A stretch of DNA of 64,000 nucleotides. Origin: Winogradskyella forsetii. Lineage in GTDB: Bacteria > Bacteroidota > Bacteroidia > Flavobacteriales > Flavobacteriaceae. The notes beneath the pieces are model-generated. The model did no database searches, was not told the origin of the DNA, and worked only from the letters and a program-made list of their open reading frames with translations. The stretch spans positions 3,064,001 to 3,128,000 of the forward strand of contig NZ_CP053348.1 of the NCBI RefSeq assembly GCF_013394595.1, written 5' to 3'. Position numbers and translations under genes: made by a program. Position 1 is the first letter of the stretch, and every line of letters starts with the position of its first letter. Shown one piece after another: positions 57,587 to 64,000 of the stretch.

Positions 57587-60202
57587 TTAACTTAAATAAT
57601 CCTTAGCAGCCGCCAAAGCAGCCTCAATTCCAGAAGGATTCTTACCTCCAGCTGTAGCAAAGAAAGGTTGTCCACCTCCACCACCTTGGATATGCTTGCC
57701 TAGTTCCCTAACAATTGTTCCTGCGTTTAGACCTTTACTCGCCACCAATTCTTTTGAGATATAACAGGACAAAATTGCTTTACCATCATTCTCTGCTCCA
57801 AATAACAAGAATAGATTATCAAACTGACTGCCCATTTCAAAACAGACATCTTTTATGCCTGAGGCATCCAAATCGAGTTTCTTAGCTAAAAATAGAATAC
57901 CATTTATTTCGGTTAACTCATTCTTTAGCTCGCCTTTTATATTTTTGGCCTTATCTTTTAGTAAACTTTCAATTTGCTTTTTCAGATCATTATTTTCCTC
58001 TTGAAGTTGCTCTAAAGCTTTAACAGGTTCTTTAGCATTATTCAATAAGCCTTTCATTTCGAGATAAGCGGAGTTGTTTTCAGAGAAATAATCTTTAACT
58101 GCTTTATTGGTTATGGCTTCAATGCGTCTTATTCCTGCCGCAACTGCACCTTCTGATACAATTTTAAAATGCCAGATGTCAGAAGTATTCTTTACGTGAA
58201 TTCCACCACACAACTCTATAGATTTTCCAAAACGAATCGTCCGTACTGTATCGCCATATTTCTCTCCGAATAATGCCATCGCACCTTCTTCAATGGCTTT
58301 TTCCATCGGAATATTGCGTTGTTCTTCCAATGGTAATTTCCCTTCGATTCGTGCGTTTACAAAATCTTCAATTTCCTGTAACTGTTCTGGTGTGACTTTA
58401 GAAAAATGAGAAAAATCGAATCGCAGTGACTTTGGTTTTACCAAGGAACCTTTCTGCTCCACATGATCTCCTAAAATGGTTCTCAAAGCTTGGTGTAATA
58501 AATGGGTCGCGGTATGATTGCTAGACGATAAGGCTCTATTTTCGCCACTTACGACTGCTTTAAAACTTTCGTTGAGATGCTCTGGCAAATTTTTAGTAAA
58601 ATGAATAATGACATTGTTTTCCTTCTTGGTATCTAAAATATAGATCACATCGCCATGCTTATCTTCTAAAAACCCTCTATCTCCTATTTGTCCGCCTCCT
58701 TCAGGATAAAATGGTGTCAGGTTGAAAACCAACTGATACATTTCACCATCCTTTTTTGAGGTTACTTTTCTATATCTGGTAATTTTCACATTGGCCTCTA
58801 AAGTATCGTAACCAATAAATTCTTCAACATCATCTTCAATTAAAACAGTCCAATCGTCAGTTGAAGTTTCACTTGCTGATCGTGATCTGTCTTTTTGTTT
58901 TTGTAATTCCTTATTAAATCCTTTTTCATCTAACTTTAAATTCTTTTCTGATAAAATTAAAGCTGTCAAATCAATAGGAAAACCATAAGTATCATACAAC
59001 TCAAAAGCCTTTTCGCCAGAAACGGTATCTCCTTTTGTGTCTTCAACAATACGGTTCAGTAATACCAAACCTTGATCCAAAGTTCTTAAAAATGAGGCCT
59101 CTTCTTCTTTAATGACGTTTTCAATCAATGCTTTTTGAGCTCTCAATTCAGGGAATGCCTCGCCCATTTTTTTACTCAACACATCCACCAAACGATATAT
59201 AAATGGTTCTTTTTTATCTAAAAATGTGAATCCATATCTTACTGCTCTACGCAAAATTCTTCGAATGACATAACCAGCACCTGTATTGCTTGGCAATTGC
59301 CCATCTGCAATCGAAAATGCAACAGCTCGCACATGATCTGAAATCACACGTATGGCGATATCAATTTCTTCATCATTCCCATATTTCTGATTAGTAATGG
59401 TTTCTATTTCCCGAATAATCGGCATAAAAACATCGGTGTCATAATTACTTTGAACACCTTGCAAAACCATACACAAACGTTCAAATCCCATTCCTGTATC
59501 GATATGCTTATTTGGCAAAGGTTCTAATGATTTATTCGCTTTACGGTTGTATTGCATAAAGACCAAATTCCATACTTCAACCACATGTGGATGATCCCTA
59601 TTAATTAAGGTCTTTCCATCAATCTTTGCTTTTTCTTCAGCCGAACGAATATCCACATGGATTTCACTACAAGGGCCACAAGGACCTTGATCGCCCATTT
59701 CCCAGAAATTGTCCTTTTTATTACCTTTTAAAATACGATCTTCAGAAATATACTGCTTCCAAATATCATAAGCTTCGGTATCCATTTCAAGTTGATCGCC
59801 ATCATCACTACCTTCAAAAACGGTCACATATAAGATATCCTTGTCTATACCATAAACTTCAGTCAGTAATTCCCAAGCCCAAGCAATAGCTTCCTTCTTA
59901 AAGTAATCGCCAAAACTCCAATTGCCCAACATTTCAAAAAGGGTGTGGTGGTAGGTATCGTATCCTACTTCCTCTAAATCATTGTGCTTACCAGAAACCC
60001 GTAAACATTTCTGTGAATCTGCAATTCTATTCTTTTTTGGTTCTGCATTTCCTAAAAAATACTCTTTAAATGGTGCCATTCCAGAATTAACAAACATTAA
60101 GGTTGGGTCATCCTTCAATACCATTGGCGCAGAAGGCACAATAAGATGTTGTTTTTCTTCAAAGAAATTTAAAAATTTAGAACGGATGTCTTGAGACTTC
60201 AT
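57587..60202 (-). CDS. alaS: Alanine--tRNA ligase
   Basis: An 871-residue class II synthetase of full length. The catalytic domain starts with [20 protein letters not shown] and contains [11 protein letters not shown], then [10 protein letters not shown]. The editing domain has [13 protein letters not shown] and [12 protein letters not shown], the zinc-type His and Cys ligands. A coiled coil ([19 protein letters not shown]) and the C-Ala domain with [18 protein letters not shown] complete it. It charges tRNA-Ala and corrects mischarging. The start is the ATG at 60202. Confidence 0.97.
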   Translation of the reverse strand: MKSQDIRSKFLNFFEEKQHLIVPSAPMVLKDDPTLMFVNSGMAPFKEYFLGNAEPKKNRIADSQKCLRVSGKHNDLEEVGYDTYHHTLFEMLGNWSFGDYFKKEAIAWAWELLTEVYGIDKDILYVTVFEGSDDGDQLEMDTEAYDIWKQYISEDRILKGNKKDNFWEMGDQGPCGPCSEIHVDIRSAEEKAKIDGKTLINRDHPHVVEVWNLVFMQYNRKANKSLEPLPNKHIDTGMGFERLCMVLQGVQSNYDTDVFMPIIREIETITNQKYGNDEEIDIAIRVISDHVRAVAFSIADGQLPSNTGAGYVIRRILRRAVRYGFTFLDKKEPFIYRLVDVLSKKMGEAFPELRAQKALIENVIKEEEASFLRTLDQGLVLLNRIVEDTKGDTVSGEKAFELYDTYGFPIDLTALILSEKNLKLDEKGFNKELQKQKDRSRSASETSTDDWTVLIEDDVEEFIGYDTLEANVKITRYRKVTSKKDGEMYQLVFNLTPFYPEGGGQIGDRGFLEDKHGDVIYILDTKKENNVIIHFTKNLPEHLNESFKAVVSGENRALSSSNHTATHLLHQALRTILGDHVEQKGSLVKPKSLRFDFSHFSKVTPEQLQEIEDFVNARIEGKLPLEEQRNIPMEKAIEEGAMALFGEKYGDTVRTIRFGKSIELCGGIHVKNTSDIWHFKIVSEGAVAAGIRRIEAITNKAVKDYFSENNSAYLEMKGLLNNAKEPVKALEQLQEENNDLKKQIESLLKDKAKNIKGELKNELTEINGILFLAKKLDLDASGIKDVCFEMGSQFDNLFLLFGAENDGKAILSCYISKELVASKGLNAGTIVRELGKHIQGGGGGQPFFATAGGKNPSGIEAALAAAKDYLS

Positions 60203-60339
60203 ATACTGAAATTAGAGCTTGTTATTAATTAATTATCAAAAATGCAAAACAATTTTTTATCTTTACTCACCAATCTCTTAATTTCGATTTTGGTGTTCGT
60301 AGACCTACAAATTAATTACAATAAATTATAATGTAATAT

Positions 60340-60347
60340 TATTTTTG
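60340..60347 (+). promoter_or_regulatory. Putative -7 box of the M23-MerR unit
   Basis: TATTTTTG fully matches TAnnTTTG, 76 bases before the M23 start. It sits within the imperfect inverted repeat CCTACAAA (60304-60311) / TTTGTAGG (60344-60351), which could be an operator. Confidence 0.45.
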
Positions 60348-60423
60348 TAGGTTTGGACGTTAGGCTAATAAAAGTCGCTTGCTTTGTGCGCTTATGAGCT
60401 GCAAAAATAGTATAAATTCAAAC

Positions 60424-61395
60424 ATGGCTAAAGTAAAATATTATTATGATTCCGAAACGCTTTCTTACCGTAAGATACAGCGTAAAAAAAGAACAACTTT
60501 TAAGTATGTAACCGTCTTTTTAACGGCTGCAGCACTTTTTGGATTTCTGTCGTTCTTCATTGCCAGTCAATATATAGAGTCGCCAAAAGAACGTCAGATG
60601 GCAAGGGAATTGCAAAATATGGAGTTGCAATACGAATTGATCAATAAACGTATGGACGATGCCATTGCTGCACTGGAAAATGTTGAAGAACGGGACAATG
60701 CCATTTACAGACTTTATTTTGAAGCCAATCCTATCCCTACAGAACAACGGCGCGCAGGATTTGGCGGTGTTAACCGTTATAAAAAATATGAAGGGTTTGA
60801 CAATTCTCAACTCATTGCAGAAAGTAACAAGCGCTTGGATATTTTGGAAAAAGCAATAGTGGTACAATCCAAATCTTTGGATGAAATTGCCAAACTTGCC
60901 GAAGACAAAGAGAAATTTTTAGAAGCCATCCCTGCGATTCAACCCATAAGCAATGTGAATATGACACGTATGGCATCGGGTTATGGTTACCGAACCGATC
61001 CGTTTACTAAAGTGCGGAAATTTCATTTTGGTATGGATTTTACGGCACCACGTGGTACGCCAATTTATGCCTCTGGAGACGGCGTAGTAAAACGAGCCGA
61101 TAATGGATCTACGGGCTATGGCAACCATATTCGAATCGATCATGGTTATGGCTATATTTCTTTATATGCCCATTTATACAAGTACAACGTCAAAGTAAAT
61201 CAGCGTGTTAAGCGTGGCGATTTAATAGGCTATGTTGGTAGTACAGGACGCTCTGAAGCACCGCATTTACATTACGAAGTTTTTAAGGATGGTGAACGTA
61301 TTAATCCCATTAACTTCTATTACGGTAACTTATCAGCCGAAGAATACGATATATTGCTGAAAAAAGCGTCATTAGAAAACCAATCCTTAGATTAA
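60424..61395 (+). CDS. M23 family metallopeptidase
   Basis: A protein of 323 residues from the ATG at 60424; a frame from 60379 is open but lacks a good start context. A basic N terminus and one membrane helix (FKYVTVFLTAAALFGFLSFFIA) are followed by a coiled coil (60-150) and a LytM domain. The zinc ligands are in HFGMDFTAPRGTPIYASGDG and in HLHYEVFKDG, with YISLYAHLYK between. It is a periplasmic peptidoglycan endopeptidase, or an amidase activator if degenerate. The His and Asp ligands look intact. It is co-transcribed with the MerR gene (1 base gap). Confidence 0.92.
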   Translation: MAKVKYYYDSETLSYRKIQRKKRTTFKYVTVFLTAAALFGFLSFFIASQYIESPKERQMARELQNMELQYELINKRMDDAIAALENVEERDNAIYRLYFEANPIPTEQRRAGFGGVNRYKKYEGFDNSQLIAESNKRLDILEKAIVVQSKSLDEIAKLAEDKEKFLEAIPAIQPISNVNMTRMASGYGYRTDPFTKVRKFHFGMDFTAPRGTPIYASGDGVVKRADNGSTGYGNHIRIDHGYGYISLYAHLYKYNVKVNQRVKRGDLIGYVGSTGRSEAPHLHYEVFKDGERINPINFYYGNLSAEEYDILLKKASLENQSLD

Positions 61396-61396
61396 G

Positions 61397-61726
61397 ATGC
61401 ATATAGAACTACCGGAAAAACGATATTATGGCATTGGCGAAGTTGCTAAAGCTTTTAAGGTAAATGCGTCCTTAATTCGATTTTGGGAAAAGGAATTCGA
61501 TGCTTTAAAGCCAAAGAAGAATGCTAAAGGCAATCGAAAATTCACACCAGAGGATATTAAGAATCTCAAATTCATATACCATTTGGTAAAAGAACGTGGG
61601 TTTACCCTTGAAGGCGCCAAAACACATCTTAAGGAGGAAAAGAAACAGGCCTTGAATAAATTTGAAATCATCGAAAAACTCGAAAGCATAAAAGCTCAAC
61701 TAACAAAAATCAAAACACAACTTTAA
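61397..61726 (+). CDS. MerR family transcriptional regulator
   Basis: A 109-residue protein with a MerR helix-turn-helix: RYYGIGEVAKAFKVNASLIRFWEKEFDALKP, then GNRKFTPEDIKNLKFIYHLVKERGFTLEGA. A short helical dimerisation end follows (EIIEKLESIKAQLTKIK). No metal or ligand site is present. It lies 1 base after the M23 peptidase stop and 11 bases before the LemA gene, in a conserved-looking M23-MerR-LemA-TPM string. It may regulate envelope genes. Confidence 0.88.
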   Translation: MHIELPEKRYYGIGEVAKAFKVNASLIRFWEKEFDALKPKKNAKGNRKFTPEDIKNLKFIYHLVKERGFTLEGAKTHLKEEKKQALNKFEIIEKLESIKAQLTKIKTQL

Positions 61727-61737
61727 ACTAAACTATC

Positions 61738-62337
61738 ATGAAAAAATGGCTAATTCCAGTTATAATTATTGCACTCTTAGGATTTGCAATTTACCAATGG
61801 GCTGTAGGATTTAACAATACTGCGGTTGAATATGAGGCTAATGCAAAAACCGCTTGGTCTAATGTTGAAAGCTCCTATCAAAGGCGAAATGATTTAATTG
61901 GTAACTTAGTTAAAACGGTTCAAGGCGCAGCAGATTTTGAAAGAAACACTTTAAGGGAAGTTATTGAGGCTAGAGCCAAAGCAACATCTACGACGATAGA
62001 TGCTAGTAATTTAACAGCAGAAAATATGTCGCAATTTCAACAAGCCCAAAGTGGACTGAGTGGCGCATTATCTAAGCTTTTGGTATCTGTTGAACGCTAT
62101 CCGGAATTAAAAGCCAATCAGAATTTTTTAGAACTTCAGAGTCAATTAGAAGGTACCGAAAACCGTATTAATGTGGCTAGGGATCGTTATAACGAAAAAG
62201 TAAACACCTACGATATCTATATATCAAAATTCCCAGGCTCCGTACTTGCTGGCTGGTTTGGTTTTGAAGAAATGCCAAGATATAAAGCAGATCCTGGAGG
62301 TGAAAATGCGCCAGATGTTGATTTCGACTTTAACTAA
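61738..62337 (+). CDS. lemA: LemA family protein
   Basis: A 199-residue protein with an N-terminal membrane helix (WLIPVIIIALLGFAIYQWAVG), then the LemA core: YEANAKTAWSNVESSYQRRNDLIGNLVKTVQG, ERYPELKANQNFLELQSQLEGTENRINVARDRYNE, and YISKFPGSVLAGWFGFEE. LemA proteins are helical and of uncertain role, often paired with TPM proteins as here. The start is the ATG at 61738. Confidence 0.93.
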   Translation: MKKWLIPVIIIALLGFAIYQWAVGFNNTAVEYEANAKTAWSNVESSYQRRNDLIGNLVKTVQGAADFERNTLREVIEARAKATSTTIDASNLTAENMSQFQQAQSGLSGALSKLLVSVERYPELKANQNFLELQSQLEGTENRINVARDRYNEKVNTYDIYISKFPGSVLAGWFGFEEMPRYKADPGGENAPDVDFDFN

Positions 62338-62346
62338 AACCACATT

Positions 62347-62784
62347 ATGCCAAATATTGAGAATTTCTTAACTTCAAAAGAAGAAGCGGAAATTGTTGAA
62401 GCGATTAGAATTGCTGAATGTGATACCTCAGGAGAAATTCGTGTACATATAGAACAGAAATGTGATATTGATGTTTACGAACATGCGCTAGAGGTCTTTC
62501 ATATTTTAAAAATGGACAACACCTTGCAAAGAAATGGTGTTTTAATTTATGTCGCTGTGGACAATAAATCCTTTGTGATTTTTGGCGATCAAGGCATTAA
62601 CAATATTGTAGGTGCCGACTTCTGGAATTCCACGCGTGATAAAATTTCCGCCCAATTCAAAGCCGGTAATTTTAAAGAAGGTTTAATTGATGGTATCAAA
62701 GAAGCAGGGAAAGTTTTGTCCCAATACTTCCCTTGGCATCATCATGATAAAGATGAACTAGATAATACAATTTCAAAAGGTTAA
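62347..62784 (+). CDS. TPM domain protein (first)
   Basis: A 145-residue TPM-domain protein without a signal or membrane segment. The domain segments are VEAIRIAECDTSGEIRVHI, GVLIYVAVDNKSFVIFGDQGIN and FKEGLIDGIKEAG. It ends in a His-rich stretch (PWHHHDKDEL) that may bind metal. The gene lies 9 bases after lemA, and its stop shares a base with the start of the next gene (TAATG). TPM proteins occur in thylakoid repair and in bacterial membrane quality control. Confidence 0.9.
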   Translation: MPNIENFLTSKEEAEIVEAIRIAECDTSGEIRVHIEQKCDIDVYEHALEVFHILKMDNTLQRNGVLIYVAVDNKSFVIFGDQGINNIVGADFWNSTRDKISAQFKAGNFKEGLIDGIKEAGKVLSQYFPWHHHDKDELDNTISKG

Positions 62785-63605
62785 TGCTCCAAACGAAAAA
62801 CATAGTGTTTCGATTTTTATTACTTCTATTATTAGCAAGTCCATTTGTTGGATGGGCTCAATTTGACATTCCAGAAAAACCAGAATTTCAAACTAGTGTT
62901 TACGACGGTATCAATTTACTTTCAGCAACACAGAAAAACAATTTAGAACAAAAACTTATACGCTATTCCGATTCGACTTCAACACAAATAGTCATTGCTA
63001 CCATAAGTTCTACCAAAGGTGAATACATCAATTATTTGGGTGCACAATGGGCAGAAGCTTGGGGAATTGGACAAGCAGACAAAGACAATGGTATTTTTAT
63101 TTTATTGGCGCGAGACGACCGTAAAATTGGTATTAGCACAGGTAAAGGCATTGAGCATTTGCTTACCGACGCCTTAAGTAAGCGCATCATCAACAATGAT
63201 ATCATTCCTTATTTCAAACAAAATGATTATTACGGAGGGCTCAATCGTGCAACAGATGCCATTTTTGAAGTGATGACTGGAGAATACCAAGGCACACGAC
63301 AAACCGAAAGTGAATTTCCTTTTGAAGTTCTGTTTTTCTTATTTGTAATTTTCGTCATATTTATCATAGCCATTTCTAAAAGTCGAGGTGGCAGAGGTGG
63401 CGGCAATAGAGGAAACCGTTCGGACAGTAGAAGTATTCTCGAAGCTATTATTTTAAGTAATATGGGACGCGGAAGTTATTCTAGAGGGTCTTCTTCTGGT
63501 GGCTTTGGAGGTTTTGGAGGCGGCTCTTCTGGTGGAGGAGGCGGTTTCGGCGGAGGCTTCGGTGGCGGAAGTTTCGGTGGTGGTGGTGCTTCTGGAGGAT
63601 GGTAA
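62784..63605 (+). CDS. TPM domain protein (second), glycine-rich C terminus
   Basis: A 273-residue protein. A signal peptide (FRFLLLLLLASPFVGWAQ) precedes a TPM domain (YDGINLLSATQKNNLEQKLI, QIVIATISSTKGEYI, NGIFILLARDDRKIGISTGKG, GLNRATDAIFEVMTGEY). A membrane helix follows (FEVLFFLFVIFVIFIIAIS), and then a tail almost only of Gly, Ser and Phe. This is the YgcG layout. It is translationally coupled with the first TPM gene and, with lemA, forms a membrane-associated set. Confidence 0.92.
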   Translation: MLQTKNIVFRFLLLLLLASPFVGWAQFDIPEKPEFQTSVYDGINLLSATQKNNLEQKLIRYSDSTSTQIVIATISSTKGEYINYLGAQWAEAWGIGQADKDNGIFILLARDDRKIGISTGKGIEHLLTDALSKRIINNDIIPYFKQNDYYGGLNRATDAIFEVMTGEYQGTRQTESEFPFEVLFFLFVIFVIFIIAISKSRGGRGGGNRGNRSDSRSILEAIILSNMGRGSYSRGSSSGGFGGFGGGSSGGGGGFGGGFGGGSFGGGGASGGW

Positions 63606-63663
63606 TACTCCTGGTATTCAGAACATTTTCCCAAAGGAAAAAACTTTAGTTTTCAGTCGCGGG

Positions 63664-63813
63664 ATTCAGTATTCAGTATTCAGTATTCAGTGTAAAGTGT
63701 AAAGTATAATCTTCAATTTTTCGAAATTCTGAACTCTGAACTTTGAACTCTGAACTTTGAACTCTGAACTCTGAACTCTGAACTTTGAACTTTGAACTTT
63801 GAACTTTGAACTC
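63664..63813 (+). repeat. Long tract of seven-base tandem repeats
   Basis: Four ATTCAGT units (63664-63691) are followed by two GTAAAGT units (63692-63705). After 24 bases there are twelve TGAACTC/TGAACTT units (63730-63813). The rest of the gap 63606-63827 has no gene or terminator that can be named. Confidence 0.9.
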
Positions 63814-63827
63814 TAAACTAAAAAAAA

Positions 63828-64000
63828 TCAATCAAAAAAGATAATATCGCCATCACTCGTATTCCCTTTACTTCCCAAACTATTAAACTTATAGCTTAAA
63901 CTGAGCATAAAATACTGCCTTAAAACGGTACTTTGCCTATCTTCAATATAATCTTGTGTGGCAATTCGTCTGGCATTGGTGTTTTGATTTAATAAATCAT
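63828..64000 (-). CDS. C-terminal end of an outer membrane barrel protein
   Basis: The frame enters from the right edge on the minus strand and ends at TGA 63830-63828, giving 56 residues. The pattern DLLNQNTNARRIATQDYIED, QSTVLRQYFMLSLSYKFNSL is typical of the last strands of TonB-dependent-receptor-like or CarboxypepD-reg outer-membrane barrels in Flavobacteriia. It has a short polar tail after the last strand. The substrate cannot be judged from this fragment. Confidence 0.75.
   Translation of the reverse strand, partial: DLLNQNTNARRIATQDYIEDRQSTVLRQYFMLSLSYKFNSLGSKGNTSDGDIIFFD

Noticed and set aside
63499..63702. Ala/Val/Glu-rich open frame at the end of the second TPM gene
   Set aside because: It is the shifted reading of the Gly-rich tail, a common artefact of GGN repeats.
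63664..63813. CRISPR array
   Set aside because: Units are seven bases without spacers, and no cas genes are near.

Overview
The window looks like a chromosomal segment of a marine-type Flavobacteriaceae (Bacteroidota). The evidence is AT-rich DNA, -7 boxes of the form TAnnTTTG, many secreted TPR and lipoproteins, a TonB-receptor-type barrel, DUF6090 and GSCFA proteins, and flavobacterial-style intergenic palindromes. No rRNA or tRNA gene was recognised. The sequence itself does not name the species.

Layout. 1-5.7 kb: the end of an unknown gene, an ATGA-coupled pair (YqcI/YcgG heme-enzyme family plus DUF1989), a DUF421 membrane pair, a DASH-type photolyase broken by a frameshift, a SemiSWEET and a Na+/H+ antiporter. 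5.8-30.5 kb: ordinary core genes. These include a cysteine synthase-like enzyme, an FtsX-type permease, a NamZ-type lipoprotein, GDPD and sterol desaturase, an amidohydrolase, a barrel protein plus a 1006-residue TPR protein, trpA, trmL, an EF-hand protein, rhlE, and aguB-aguA, which make putrescine from agmatine.

30.7-41.8 kb is the accessory island and the most interesting part. It is a string of small modules, all on the + strand, separated by imperfect-palindrome sites of two kinds. Type A sites are bounded by CACTACTGGCAAC and GTTGCCAGTAATG. Type B sites carry TTACGAATCCCGA and a CCTGCC/GGCAGG palindrome. The modules are an unknown gene with a GIY-YIG protein, a HigBA-type toxin-antitoxin pair, mobile mystery proteins A/B (Xre plus a nonsense-interrupted Fic), a DUF6090 cluster with internal duplication, a sensor kinase module and an unknown gene. 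An IS110-family element on the opposite strand sits at one boundary. No integrase is present. The layout resembles an integron cassette array, but the sites are not canonical attC.

41.9-64 kb: core genes again. They include a LysE-like exporter, a UDG-superfamily glycosylase, yaaA, a structured intergenic element, an RluD-type enzyme, a PASTA protein, ddl, coaD, a response regulator with a TPR histidine kinase, alaS, M23 and MerR, LemA with two TPM proteins, and the end of an outer-membrane barrel gene. Between 51.6 and 56.8 kb a unit of lipoprotein, secreted protein and TPR kinase occurs twice. The second kinase is truncated and fused to a copy of the tail of the GSCFA gene.

Seven-base tandem repeats recur at eight places in the window, twice inside coding sequence in a length that keeps the frame.
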